A stretch of DNA of 64,000 bases from Corticium candelabrum (GCF_963422355.1 NC_085092.1:7184966-7248965); one strand, 5' to 3'; positions 35,301-47,771 are shown, counted from the stretch's first letter. Notes: a model not told the origin generated them from the letters alone. Translations and numbers: made by a program.

Positions 35301-38300
35301 GGTTGAATCCAATTAGAAATAGTAGGCGTTACCTTCACGTACGCTACGCGTCTAGTCGGAACATCTAGCACTCCTCACCCGTCTTTGTTCTCGCTCACCT
35401 TACGTCGCTGTATCAACGCTTTCTACAAGCAAAGAAACCACACATACACATCGGTCATCAGTCACGTGATAGCGAAATGAGGCGGAGTTAGCGTTTTCAA
35501 AGTGCAGTGTGGACGCTCGCTATCCCGATCGGATCGCGATCGGATCGCGATCCGATCGCGATCCATTCTGGTCTAGTGTGGACAGGCCTTAAGCTGTTGA
35601 GAGCGAACTAAATCTACATATCTACAAAGCCTACAACAACGCCTTGCTCTGTCAATCATGGTGCAATCTGCATACTTTGTAAACAGCGCCTCTTTCGTGA
35701 TACCATACAACAGTCCATCATGCGTCATAGTGGGTTTTTAGCTAATCTAGAGCTCGAATTTCACTACTTCGCCTTCCTACTTTTCTTGAATCAATTATTT
35801 ATTGTTCAGCTGAAACGTGAGTGAGCATCATAGAAAGACGTCATGAAAGAAATGTGTGACTAAAATAATTATTTCTATATTTGCTACTTCTAATTAGGAC
35901 AGAACATCGGATAATTGAATGCCCGAATCGGATAACTGAACGCCCAATTCGGATAATTGATTGCCGGAATCGGATAATTGAACGCCGAGTTTGGATAATT
36001 GAACGCAAAATACTATAGTTGTCTTCAATTCTTCGTTCACGCTTCAATCGTCTCACTCGTTTACTGAGATAGTCGCGTAACAATGGTCGTGTAGTCACGT
36101 GATAATGGTTGCGTAGCAATAATATCTGTCAAAGTAACGCGCGGAAACTCAAAAAATAGACTTTTCTCTTCTTTTAGCTTTTCTTTTCCATTCCGTTTGT
36201 CACGTATCAGTCTCATTTGCTCGTTAGTCGCGTAAGAGAGCAAAATCGAGAGTCGTTTTACTCTTCTCGCCAAGAAATTACAATTAAGTCGACCCCTCGA
36301 AAAGGGTCCCTTGCTTTAATTTTAGCGCATATGTTACGGAGTCAAAATTGCATTCATCTGGCATCGTCGTTTTGTCGATTTGTCTTTCTTTTCTGCCGTA
36401 AATCCATATGACAAGTGCTGACGTACGCATATATATAGATATATAAATATATAAATATAATATATCTCGAGCTCAATTGACATGACAAGAGAGAGGCTCG
36501 CTTCGCTCGCCAATTATTAGATGCATGAGCAAACACTTTAATTTGGGTGTCGTGTTGTCAAGAAAGATTAAGTGATGACGAAGTTGCAATGGCAATGTGA
36601 CAGAATTTGACATGCACGTGTGTTGTGAGCAGCTTACTTACTATAATCTCTTGTTGTTTACTGTTTTTTGTATCTCATTTCAACTGCTTGTTTTAGGATG
36701 GATCAACACCTTTACATCTTTCCTGCTTATCGTATTCCTGTCATGATTCTCATGTGTCAATTGTCAAGTTGTTGATATCATCAGGAGCCAATGTGTCAAC
36801 AGTGAACGATGTAAGTGTACATTTGTTGTGTTTATTTACAGTATGTCTTGCTAATGTGGAGTATGTAGCTCACATTTGGTGAAGCTTAATCTATAAATGG
36901 TGACAGCAGTGATTGTGAACTCTGCCTAATAGTTAAAGATATTCTGAAATGTTGCAAGAAGAACAAACAGATAAATAAAGACAGACTCGTTCCATCTGGG
37001 CCACACCTTTTGCATTTATCCATCTGGGTGTTCTGTCTGCGCAGTTCGAGCTCCACACCGATTTCTGGCAATTCGTGAAGGCACTCTTGGTGAGCCATTG
37101 TTTCGACGTGCTGATGGTGTGTACTTAACTCACAGATCGTCTACCACTCGTCTGCATTTACTGTTATATGCAGCCGGCATCGAGGAGGCACTCTACACGG
37201 GTCATAGCTTCCGCATCGGTGCAGCAACAACTGCTGCAGCTGCGGGTCTGCCCCTTGGTTGATCCAGACATTGGGTCGCTGGTCTAGCAACTGCTATCGA
37301 TGCTGCGTCCGCACCTCAGCGGATACACTCAGGAGAATCCCTTTGCAACCGGCAGCCACGTCTGCCCGTGGGACTCTGGCTTGGTGTCTGCTTGCCTTAA
37401 GTTGCATTTGGGTCTGGCAGGCTGAACTCTGGAGGGAATGGGGTTGGGGGGGGGGGTACGGTTACGTAAGTGAGTCCAGCCTTACAGACTGGGTGGGCTC
37501 TACTTGGATTTGAAGCCTGGTGCCTTAGGCGGTCAAGAAACCCTTTGCTCCGGGTGGTTTAGAACTAGTGCTCCAGTTTGGATGTGTTTTGTGTCCGACG
37601 ATCTGGACGGTTTTGTCTGTGATGTTATTGATCTGGCGCTTCGGATGATCATATGGTTCAATGTAGTTCGGCGCACCGAACGGTGTTCAGCATTCGAGTT
37701 ATACAGTACCGCATCCCCTACTGTGAACCCCTCCCAATGCGACCCAAATCACGTTGCAACGCTCTAAAGCATGGTGTTCTTGTGAGCATCGTGTTAAGCA
37801 TGATAAAAGATGACAGATGTGAGCAGTCATTAACTGGAGACACGCATGCTTTAGGGTTACAGTAATATCTCTGTGGACGGATAGACGGAGCAAGGGACGG
37901 ATGGACAATTGGGATGCAGCACATATGCTCATTGTCATTGCTGGTGTTAATTAGTTAGTTATAAGAAACATTATTAGATAAGGACATTGAGGGACATTGT
38001 TTGTATCGTAGTAGAGTGGTATTGTAAATTATAATGGTGAAGTGATGATGTTGTTAGTTGGTGGTGTGACTGCATGGATGTGGGACTGTATTTAGTGAAA
38101 TCATACATTGATAATGATTTTGTTTGAAGTCATGATTATGATGTTGGAATTCATGGAGAGTAATGAATTATTATCCTCATTGGTCAGTCACACGACAGCA
38201 TATGACATGGCTACGTGTTGATTGTGAATGATGACTGAAACAGCAGTGAACATCAGTTGTCTTAATGAATGTGTGAGCAGTACTAGAATGAGTTGCTATA

Positions 38301-41300
38301 CAACTGTGTGGCACAACAGCTAAAGAGATTTTTAGTCAACTGCATGACATTTGTCTTATTCATATTGTCGTTCTAACATTCACTTTTATCACACACTTGC
38401 TATGCTGATTGTGCATTGTGTATGTACTGGATAATCTTCTGGTTAACTATTTATTGATTATATGTACTTTGTTCTGTGTGATATTGTTATGTTTCATTGC
38501 ACTAATAATACTGTCTATTATTGGACAGAAAGGACAAACACCATTACAAGTTGCAGAAGAATGGTTGCAAATAGATCGGAGTGATTCAGATAGAGAAAAT
38601 CGTTCTCGTATTATTTCTTACTTGAAAGAATTGAATGAGAATGTATGAGCTGATTGTCACACAGTATAGGTTGTGTGTATTGATTAGTGGTTGTGTGTGA
38701 TGTTAGAGTTCTGTTGCAGCTGGAAATTCAGCATCAAACATCACAGATAGTACAACTGCAGGTGCTGACAACGATCATCCAAGTAAGTGAGACAATAGAA
38801 ACATTTGATGATGTCATACAATAGACATTAACATCACTCGTAATACACTACTATGTTGTAAGCAACATGCCCGCTAGTTGCGATACCGCATAGACACGAG
38901 ATAGTGTGGGCTTCAATGGGGCAACGTGCTAGGTTGTGACTGATTTGTGAACAATGGGTTAACCAGAGTGGTCAGCTCATACGCTGAGCTCCCACAAGTG
39001 GCATGAACCCAAGAGGTTACTCTGAGTGATGTTGGAGGATCAATGCCCATTAGAACCAACAAGGTACTCAAGCTCAAGAGGTCAGTCAAGCTGACGTTGG
39101 ATACTTTCGCACCTCGCTTGAGCCCAAGAGGTCAGTGGAGTTGACATTGGAGGCTCAACACACTATCACAGAACTCATTCCGTTTAATGATGTATGTGAG
39201 ACAACTGCCTTGTGCCAAAGATGTTAGTTGTGTTGACGTTGCAACCTGAGTAGTAATGTTGGGCCGAGACTGGTCTGAACGAGGCCCCTTCCCTAATGAC
39301 ACGCTTTCCCAAAGAGAGCCAGGAGACTGTGTGTGTACCAGGGCGCTGGGATACAACCTTTGCCCATCAAATTCAACATATATGAGTATTAGCTGTCTCT
39401 ATCGTAAGTAAATGTGAAAGAAAACAGATGTCAGTCAGCGGACCACGATGGAAAGTTGGTAGGAATGTGGGCTTTAGCGAGCGTGTTTGCCACAGAAGAG
39501 AGGGCCTTGCCACTCAGTTGGATGTATCGTTGGTAGCAGTCTGAAGACCAACAACCGAGAGTTTTGATCAGCCAATGTGGCAGGCCAGCAGCGGCTGCAG
39601 TTGTTGCTGCTTCGATCCGGAAGCTGTGACCACCGTAATGGTCTTCATTTTACCCCAATTTGTGAAGCAAATATCGAATTATAGAGGTAAGACAGAGGGG
39701 AGTGAGAAAGGACCCGTCTTCTTGTGCAAATAGTGGTAGATTCGATGCTCTAGGACGGGCCAGGTAGTTTTTCAACGTCTTTACCAGACAGACTGAATGG
39801 TGTGTCTATCTAAGAAATAAGTCGACGCCCAAGCAGAACGGGTCCGTTTTAGAAGCCTTGATGTGCAGCTGATACCCATTGCCGTTGGTTGTGAGATTAG
39901 GGCGTAATAGCTTTTGGTCTCTGTCACAATTGCTGGGGCTCGGAGCCGTACATTCCAAGCACCGAATAGCCGAAGAAGGCCGTGGTAAATGCGGCCCAGT
40001 ACATCTGACAGTTGTCGGTTGATAGTTCAAGACGTTCTCGCAGCACCGATTTCATTTGACTCATGATCTTGATAGTGATTGGAAGGCAAGGAGTGGGAGT
40101 TATATGTCTAATAATGACAGTATGGTTAGTGTTTGCCGCCGTAAAAAACAAGCAACGAACGAGTGCCATGAGATTGGGGCAGCGGTATGAGCCGTGTTGC
40201 CATAAGTCGACTGCACCCTGATTGTCACAGTGGAATAAAACCCGCTTGCCAGACCTATGCTTGCCTCGTGTCAAACAGGCTACGATGACGGCAAACAATT
40301 CTTGCCATGCTATAGACTTCCCCGATTCCAGTGTCTAGTGCAACTGCCAGTCACGGCGGAACCAAGCTCCACTGTGGTATGCGCCAAAACCGTGTGAACC
40401 GGACGCATCTGTGTAGAGCTCCATGTATATACAGAGAGACGAACATCCAGCATCATTACCACCTCATTCCAAGATGGGAGAAAGCGATAGCACCATTGCA
40501 AATCCTTCCTAGTTTTTGCTGTTAATGTAGACATGGTGATTACTCAATCGGACGGAGGTAGTCAGGTCAATGAGTGGTTGTAGAAAAATTTGGCTGGCCG
40601 GAATGACCTTGCATGCGAAACTAAGCTTACCGATTATGGATTGTAAGTCGTGCTTGGTCGCCTTACAGTGTGACAGCCATTGGGGAATTTTATCCATCAG
40701 ATTCCTCAGTTTTTCAGGAGGTAACTTGGTAACCGGCGCCGCTGAGTCAGGTTCAATACATAGGAAAGTTATGGTTGTAGTCGGGCCTGTTTCTTTGCTC
40801 GGCTCCATCAGTACGCTTAGCAGATGGGCTTTGTCCTTCACCCGTGTCATGGATGCATGGCAAGTGGAGTTGTCAGGTTCGACAAAGAAGAAATCATTAA
40901 GATACTGTAGAACACGATTAATGTGGCACTCGTTTACTAGGGTCCATTCAAACGCGTCCTCTACTTGATTAAATAGTGCTGGTGAGGAGTGTAGACCGAA
41001 GGGCAAGCACTTGTTGACGTAGTATTGGCTGTCTCAATAATCTCCCAGTAGGTCCCAATCCTCTCTGCGGACTGAGCACAAATGAAAGGCATGTTTTAAG
41101 TCCATCTTTGCCATGCAGCAACCCTGACCGGTCTGTTTCACGAAGGCAATGGCATCGTCAATTTTCTTGTACCGCTACTAAGTCCATGAGGAGCGGAGAG
41201 GTACATAATCAGTCTCCAGCTACGGTTTTTCTTTGGAACAACACCTACACCAGAGCAGTGGAGAGTTGGCAGAGGGGGTTTGTTGTAAGGGCCAGCCATG

Positions 41301-44300
41301 TGACCGCGTTTGCATTCTAAATCGAGCTCTTGCTGAACAATAACCTTGTGCTCGAGTGTGGACTTTAGGTTGGAAGATAAATGAAAGTAACGTGCACCAG
41401 TGTAGCCAAGATTGAAAGCGTGATGTAGTGACCAAAGCAGTGATTCAACAAACGTACGATCAGGGTGATTGTGTAGTGACATTGCAAAAACCTCAGGCTG
41501 AAGTGGAGTGTCTGGTTTATGCTTGTTTATTGGTGCCCGTGCAGGAACACGTGGCCTCAGGGTGATTGCCGTGGCAGATGAAACATTCATGTTGGTATTT
41601 GCACAGGCTAGGTGAGGCTTGGTTCTTGCATCTACCAGCGTTGAAGAGACGGCAGACTTTGGGTTTGCCCAAAGGGGGTTTGGAGATGTTACCGGAAGAT
41701 GTGGTTGCTTGCCTGGGGGGACAAAAGGACTGGTCGGTGTGTGCACAGTCTGTTGCCACGTGACCTGGTTGGCTGCATGTATAGCAGGTGATCGAGGTTA
41801 CTGCACGACCTGTGAAGCACTAAGGCCACATGTGGTGGTTGATCGTGTCCCATGTTACGCTTGTGGTCCTGCTGGCATAATAACGAAAGGCTCTATTGTA
41901 TTTCAGCCAGGCTGAGGTTTGGTATTCCAAGCTAGCTTGAGCGACTATAGACTGGTAGCCAATAAGTTCGTAACCTCACGCGGGTCCGCTAGGAAGACTG
42001 TAGCCACATATGCAGACCAAGCCTGCAGCCACGAGTCGATGTCACAGACATGCCTGCACTTTGGACCAGATACCGAGGCTTTCATTGCCATGGGGGACTC
42101 GCCTGTGTTAGTCGTTACTTCAGTCAGTGTGGTGTCAAAGTCAACATATTCACCTGCTATTATCTTCCTCTTTGTTCTTCTAGATAGCATCCAGGATGCG
42201 GGTTGATCGCTAGATCCTGCTGCCGTTCATGCGTGGCCGAGAGATGTGCGAGGGCTGGAACGACTTGATTTTGATCTTGTGCGGGGACGGCGGCTCGGCG
42301 ATCTAGACTGTTGTTTGTGTCGTGATTGAGACCTTGATGATGAGCGAGAGCTTCGGCTGCTGTCGTTGTTCTCTTTCCCATGATTGCGACTTCGTGTCTG
42401 GGTACGGCCCTCCCTTGTGGTGTGGCGGGAAGAGCCTGACCTGGATCTCGGACGACTGAGCATGGGACGAATAGCTTCAGACATGGCAGGTACCAATGCT
42501 TGTACTGCTGACTGGATCACAGTCTTTAGTGATGTGCTGTCGATTTGCGTGGCCATGGTAGGCGTTTCCGTTGTCACCTGCCATGGATAAAGCTGCTGAC
42601 GGCTCTGTAGTTGTTGTAGTTGCTCTGTCGGTAGGAAAGAGAGCAGCGGACAGTCTCTTGATTTGTTCCGGTCTGGAACCAGTGGAGACAAGGTGATATT
42701 GCTCTAGGAGCAAGCAAATTGACACGTCTGAAAGCAAAGCAATTTCTTGAGGAAGAGTGAGGGATGATGCTCGTCGGGTTGAGCGACTAGTGCGCTTACT
42801 CATATCAAGAAAGCTACCAGCTAGACAATGATAACCGAACAATGCTAGCCGAACAATGCAACGTTCTCACAGCCATTTGTATTAATACATAGTTTAACCG
42901 CTAGCTATTGACATTACAAAGGTTTATCTAACCTCTGTAATCTTCTACTCCTGATGTTAACCCACGTTTACTATGTAAACTAACTAATGACGTCATACAA
43001 TAGACATTATTTACGAGGGTCATTTCAAAGTTCGAGACTCTCGTTGATAAACTGTTTGTATTATTAGCAGCAACACTCGTACTTACACATTTATATACTA
43101 GAGTTCTTCATTACATGTCAGCTGAAATTTTTATCTCATATTGTTTATTAGTAATCACGTAATTAGCCATCAAAGTTCACTCACTTTGTTGTCACAGAAG
43201 ATACTACATGGCAGGAAATCAAACACAACAGTCCCAAATTTTCTAGGAAGTTCGGCAAGGTCCAGCAGCATTGCTATGGGGACATGGTGTAGCCATGAAC
43301 CCTTCAAAACTTTGGGGTGTTGTAACTTTTTTGTTGCCTTAGATTCTGTTTGCTCATTAATTTCTCGGGATCTACGTGACATTTGGTCATTAATTAGAGG
43401 CAGACTATTCATGCATATATCCCATCCATGTCCAGTTATTGCTTCTGTTGTTTCTCGATATGAAGGAGTTATGTCACTTTTCCATTTACTCGGTCTAAAT
43501 GAATTAAGTTTGATATCAACTGGCAGTTTGCACCCAACCACAGAAGGCTGGTGACGCTGCTGCACGGTCTCAGAGAGCAAGCACAGCCACTAGCTCTATC
43601 CCTAACCCTAAGGCAGATTTCCTGGAAACCTTGCTCACTCTCGTAGGAAATTTGGCATGGTCATATGAATATTGTGATCCAGATTTCCTGAGGCACCGGG
43701 AGACAGTCGGTCAAAGATGCGCCTCGTACTGGACATTTTAGTGAGTCGAGACGACGATCATGTTGAAAGTGTGAGGGTTTTATGAAAGAAGATCTACGTT
43801 TGAGTTGTGAGGATGTGGCCGTGGATGTTTTGGTGTCAAGGGGATGTGCCCATCAAATTCTGACGAATCACTCATTACTTAGAAAATCTGCAGTGAAATG
43901 GGCTTTGCACGCCTTGACTGAATATCAGAAGCGGATGCGTGTCAAATCAATCTCTCTCGGCAGCACATCACCAGGTACTTGCAGAGAAACCTTGACATCA
44001 ATGAGACCTGGCTGCGATGTTATGTGCCAGTGCTGAAGAGTCAGTTAGCCAAATGGTGTCATTCTTGGTCACCACATTAAGAAACTGGTGCAGCAGGGGA
44101 GCAAGAGGAACGTGATGACCCTGACAATCGTTGCATAGGATCGTGAAGGTGTTCTTGTCTGCCACAAACTTTGATTGGATACTTTGGCAGCAAAGAGCAT
44201 ATCTTTCAGCAACTAATTATGTATGAGTTTATGATTCCCAATGTTAGAGGTGCACCATAGTCAGCACTCCCACTTGCTTCATGTCAAACGACCGATTTGA

Positions 44301-47300
44301 TAGTCGACTGGGGGACATAGACACTTTGTGTAGCACACAGACACCCAAACATATTAGACACAGAGAGAGAGAGAGGGCAAGTTTTACATTTATTAGAATG
44401 TCTTCTTGACTATTTGTTTATTTGTGTGTAGTGTTAGAACAGTTGTACATGTTTAACTTTGTTTTGTGCTTGTGTATTGATGTAGTTACTTATTTTGTAG
44501 AAGCTCACAAGAGTGAATGGCTCAAAGTAGTGGCCAAGTCACTAACTGGTGAAGCTGTTGAATTGACAGCAAAATCATCTGATACTGTTGCCACTTTGAA
44601 GCAGCAATTGCAAACAAAGAATGACCCATCATCATGGCATCAGCTGCTTGTTTTTAAGAAGAAGCAACTAGACGATGAGCAAACTTTGGCTGATGCAGGA
44701 GTAACTGATGGAACAATACTGAACGTCGTTCTTTGTCCTCGTCAGTCGATCTTCTTACTAAACAGATTGTAGTATACAAATTGTAATGATGGTATTGTTG
44801 TAGGTGGTGTGACAGGCATGGGAGCTGATGCGGCTGAGTTATTTGTTCGAGCTTTATCACAAGGAAAAGTGGAAGTAAGTCGAGTGAAGATTGTCATTGC
44901 TGGTAGAGACAGAACGGGCAAGACGTCATTTAAACGATCTGTGCTCAAACTAAAGTTTCAGATAAATGAACCGAGCACACCTGTCGCAGTGGCAGAGTTG
45001 GCAGTGTGTGAAGCATCAAACTGGAAGCTTTTGAGTGACAAGGACGAAGAATTTTTGGACAAACAAATAGCTAGAGCAGCAGTTCATGTACCGACTGTTT
45101 CAAGTGCAAATGTGTGTGGTAGTCAAGATGACAACAAATATGACAATGACAAAACAGATTATGGTGATCATCAAAGTGAGGTTGAGCTTAGCTTGTCAGT
45201 TGCAAGAGAATCTACATCAACTGATACTAGAGAAAGCAGCAACAACACTAACAAACTTGATGAAGCAACAGTTCTAACTGGAGGGATAGCTCGTGCTATT
45301 AAAGATTTCCAAAGTGATCCTGACCTCTTAAAGCAGGAAGATTCAAAAGTTCACGTTGCCATTTGGGATTTGGGAGGTCAGGAGCCACTTCTTCCTGGTC
45401 AAGGGGAAGCCATCACACCAGGATGTGTCGTTTGTGTTGTATTTAAGGCATCGGAGTTTCTAGGTGACTCTGCCAAGTCTTTCTATTGTCTTTCTGCTGA
45501 CTCAAAACCAATTCCAATCGACAACCACTGGATAGAGACGAACTATGATGCTGTGGCTTTATGGGCATCCATGACTTTTTTGGCAGGAGATGTGGAAAGT
45601 CTTGAAGGCCTCCTCTCTGGCCTTCACATGGGCAAGTCAAAGGGATGTGCATCACCAGTAATGTTGTTGATTGGAACACACATCAATGATGCCGATGAAG
45701 AAATGATCAAGAAGCAGAATGAATTTCTGTCTAAAATGTTTTGTAATAAAGCATTTCAGAAGCACATCCTTCGACCATCTAACCAGGCTAACGATTGGTT
45801 TTTTCGTGTGGAGAATTCGGTGTCCGATCCTGACAGTGCAAGCGAGGATGCAGGCGTGAGTGCAGTGAAGCAAGTCATTGAAGAGATGGCACGTGATGTG
45901 TCACCTAAACCTCTGATACCAGCCACTTGGTCAGTTCTAGAAAAGATTCTGGATTCTTTAGAAATCAAGTTGGGCACTGCTCTTTCCAATGTCAACGTTA
46001 TCATGAGTTTTGCCCGTCGATTGTGTCGAATGTCAGAAGAGAAAGAAGTTCGTCTTGCTCTGACATATTTAGATGAAGCCGGATCAGTAATTTATCCTCA
46101 GAAAAGCGAGAAGCTGAAGAACATAGTCGTCACCAAACCAAGCTGGATTTTCAAGGTTTTCTCAGTCGTGGCGTCTGTCACGGATTGGCCTTCTTCTTTA
46201 CTGATGTATGATTGGGATCGAGTTCGGCAAGTAGGAATTGCTTCTTGGAAACTCATTCATTATCGTCTGGAAGTAGCAGGAGTGAAGCCAGAAGAGTACG
46301 AAGATGTACTCAATTTGTTGAATTTCTATTTTATTCTGTGCCCCAATCCTCCACCTCTTCCTTTATCGGTTTCTTATAAAACAGAATACTTTGTTCCATG
46401 TTTGCTAGAAGTCGAGTCAGAGGGTCCATTTGCAGCTGTTGATTTGGTTGCTTCTCGGCCAATGTCACTTATCATTTTGTCTGACAAAATTGAGTTTATT
46501 CCTGAGCAGTTGCATTTTAGGCTGATGACGTGTTGCATTGAGAAATATCCTGACGAACCAATGTTGACACGTAATAAGTGTGTATATCGAGTTGAGAAAG
46601 ATGTCAACTTGGAAGTGATTTATCACTTGAAGAAATATATCATTGTCACTATTGACACACAACGGCCACTTCATGAAATTGCATCTCTGTGTACAGACAT
46701 GCGTCTGTTCATCACTAAAAAGCTGCATGAAGTGAAGACACCAGGGTTGTCTCGTTTTCAGTTTTCATTGAATATTCAACATCCCGGACCAGCCATTCAT
46801 GTGGATATGAACAAGTTAGTATGTATAGACAAGTATGTACCAAGCGAAGACACAACATTGAGAAGAAACATAAGCAGGGTCGATGTCAATCTGGATCACC
46901 ATGAGAGAGCTGCATTAGACTGTTGGTTTTATGAAGAGAAAGATGATGTAGCAGGAAACTCTCAGAATGATCGTGTGTCACGAGAGCAATTTCCCACTTT
47001 GGATATCTGGGTTAGTGACTCAAGGAAAATTTTAGGTAAATATGATTATTTGTGATGTTGATGGTTAGTATATAATTGATGTTACCTTATAGATATTGAA
47101 ACTGGAAGTGATAAACAACAACAAGATGAACAAACAACAAGTGAGTTTAGTTGTCTTCCTGTTGGTGTTTTTTTATTCTCACGTATCCAGACCCTTCCTC
47201 ACCTACATCCGCCTATTTCTCACTGGCGGATGTATTTAGGCAAGGGTCTGGCTATGCGAGACTAGTGTTTTATTATGTACAGTGACAGTTGAGTAGTAGC

Positions 47301-47771
47301 ATGTAGTGAATATGAGGATTGTCTACATACTGTAGCTATGAATCATATAATGTCTGAAATGGTGTAATTGAAACATCTCTTGTTCTATTTTCAGAAAGTG
47401 AATCTGCTGATTCAAGTGTGTCAACTCTAACATCTGGAGTGTGTCAACATTCACAAATGTCTAATCTTGATGACGAGTTGAATTCTCAGCTGTTAGTGAA
47501 AGTTGCTCGTGAAGTATCTCACAGCTGGGAGGAATTCGGGTCTCTTCTGTCAGCAGATTTGTTTTCTACAAAGAGAACGGACGTTATCACTGATACATAC
47601 AGAAAGCCATTCTTGCGTGCTAAAGCCATGTTAGAAGAATGGAGAGAGGCAATGGGCACAAGAGCTACTTGTCACTTGATTGTTCAAACACTTTTGGAGA
47701 TGGGTTTGAGGAAGGAGGCATGTGATATATTTGGGTCTGATGTAGTAGAACTTATTTATCCAAACAAATAA
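28812..47771 (+). CDS. ROCO gene B: ankyrin - ubiquitin-like - Roc GTPase - COR - death domain
   Basis: Eleven exons join in frame: 28812-28934, 29244-29366, 30008-30106, 33910-34008, 36697-36810, 38529-38642, 38707-38782, 44501-44740, 44804-47035, 47093-47140, 47395-47771 (about 1,214 aa). Ankyrin repeats occupy about residues 1-240, with one repeat exon more than gene A. A ubiquitin-like domain follows (about 250-328), then Roc with P-loop GRDRTGKT at about 363-370, IWDLGGQE at about 516-523 and a G4-like GTHIND, COR-type sequence (KPSWIFKVFSVV, YFVPCLL) and a death-domain-like C-terminus (SHSWEEFGSLLSAD). About 145 residues lie between P-loop and switch II, rich in Ser/Thr/Asp. The donor after the ubiquitin-like exon is the weak GTCAGT. 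Introns hold a Helitron-like element, MITEs and the DIRS-like copy 2. Probably an active paralog of A. Confidence 0.85.
31306..31906. mobile_element. MITE with TATCCCATTCACACGAGC ends and TTA target duplication
   Basis: The left end TATCCCATTCACACGAGC and the right end GCTCGTGTGAATGGGGTA are inverted repeats with one mismatch, flanked on both sides by TTA. A 3-bp TWA duplication is typical of PIF/Harbinger elements. The interior has several GC-rich inverted motifs around GCCGAGCC and GGCCTGGCC. No transposase. Confidence 0.7.
32330..33470 (-). mobile_element. Repeat family R, copy R3
   Basis: From (GT)n through TGAATATTACTGTAAATTTT, ATCATCAATGTCCCACACTA and GATTGGCTCAACAAATTCCC to GTAAGCTTATGG it follows copy R1 (22,500-23,650) with about one change in ten bases. 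The CTAG end is not visible. Confidence 0.7.
34140..34572. mobile_element. Second MITE candidate with CACACGAG ends, in gene B intron 4
   Basis: Relative to gene A (3,655-3,680) an insertion is present here, beginning TTTCCACACGAGTTCC and ending GTGCTCGTGTGAATGTGCTG. The ends resemble the CACACGAGC ends of the 31,306 element but are more degenerate. The interior differs. I cannot define the target duplication. Confidence 0.5.
34711..36513 (-). mobile_element. Helitron-like non-autonomous element, copy B
   Basis: This is the same element as 5,240-6,568, inserted on the opposite strand in gene B intron 4. On the minus strand it starts TTGGCGAGCGAAGCGAGCG and ends in a perfect hairpin ATGCT-AACCG-AGCAT followed by TTTACTAG. 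The plus-strand flanks ATTAATAA and TTATTAGATG join to the empty sequence seen in gene A at about 3,805-3,822, with no target duplication. About 1,359 bp without the nested MITE. No enzyme gene. Confidence 0.8.
35146..35589. mobile_element. Harbinger-type MITE nested in Helitron copy B, with GATCGCGATC repeats
   Basis: Ends AGGCCTGTCCACACT and AGTGTGGACAGGCCT are perfect inverted repeats flanked by TAA on both sides, as in PIF/Harbinger elements. Just inside each end are runs of GATCGCGATC-type palindromes (for example GGATCGCGATCCGATCGCGA). Helitron copy A lacks it, so it arrived after the Helitron. No transposase. Confidence 0.8.
37040..37450 (+). pseudogene. DIRS-type tyrosine recombinase fragment in intron 5 of gene B
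   Basis: The homologue of 4,330-4,740: LFRRADGVYLTHRSS, GHSFRIGAATTAAAAGLPL, then after a one-base shift LIQTLGRWSSNCYRCCV. Here the catalytic HSFR is intact, but the CYRRY-type tyrosine position reads CC. Both gene copies share the frameshift. Confidence 0.75.
39425..40150 (-). pseudogene. Tyrosine recombinase (DIRS-like copy 2)
   Basis: Minus-strand reading gives MYWAAFTTAFFGYSV, IKASKTDPFCL, PLFAQEDGSFLTPL, a stop, then GGHSFRIEAATTAAAAG and WSSDCYQRYIQLSGK. HSFR and the tyrosine in CYQRYI are the catalytic arginine and tyrosine positions of the family. Frame changes near 39,960 and a stop near 39,660 inactivate it. Confidence 0.8.
39924..41240 (-). pseudogene. Reverse transcriptase - RNase H (DIRS-like copy 2)
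   Basis: Pieces: GVGVVPKKNRSWRLI (about 41,200), MPFGLHSSPALFNQVEDAFE and VLQYLNDFFFVEPDN (40,509-41,006), FHCDNQGAVDLWQHGS (39,924-40,298). The catalytic YLDD has become YLND, which removes an essential aspartate. The part of the finger domain preceding the catalytic block is frameshifted. Confidence 0.85.
41330..42842 (-). pseudogene. Gag-like protein (DIRS-like copy 2)
   Basis: From MSKRTSRSTRRASSL it runs through a SAP-like stretch LLEQYHLVSTGSRPEQIKRL, a long Arg/Ser-rich region (42,227-42,691) and the CCHC/CCCH cluster (CRLFNAGRCKNQ, CKYQHECFICHGNH). It is better preserved than copy 1 at the N-terminus. Frames change at least three times. Confidence 0.75.
43540..44195 (+). pseudogene. 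Mariner-like transposase remnant in gene B intron
   Basis: Counterpart of 12,430-13,095, with fewer breaks: KEDLRLSCEDVAVDVLVSRG, then RNLDINETWLRCYVPVLK, AKWCHSWSPH and, after frame changes, RNVMTLTIVA and DREGVLVCHK. The order agrees with the catalytic half of mariner-type transposases. It is cut before the remaining C-terminal part. Confidence 0.5.
44501..44740 (+). CDS. Ubiquitin-like domain exon of gene B
   Basis: This exon (part of gene B) encodes a complete ubiquitin fold: WLKVVAKSLTGEAVELTAKS, DTVATLKQQLQ, LLVFKKKQLDDEQTLADAGV and DGTILNVVL align along the length of ubiquitin with its K-x-LTG, LK-x-x, L-F-x-x-K-x-L-x-D and G-x-x-x-L-x-x-V positions. No C-terminal GG follows, so it should act as a fixed domain, not be cleaved or conjugated. 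Entry and exit phases are both 1, so the exon can be removed without a frame change, as seen in gene A, where it is absent. Confidence 0.85.

Larger units (their letters stand above)
38831..42986 (-). mobile_element. DIRS-like tyrosine-recombinase retroelement, copy 2
   Basis: Allelic in position to the element at 7,437-11,906: same intron, same strand, same 23-bp direct repeat at both sides (38808-38830 and 42987-43009). It keeps the recombinase C-terminal part, which copy 1 lost, and lacks some reverse transcriptase sequence that copy 1 keeps. Tandem units of the type AAGAGGTCAGTCAAGCTGAC at 39,010-39,160 lie near the recombinase end. All genes have frame breaks. Confidence 0.85.
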
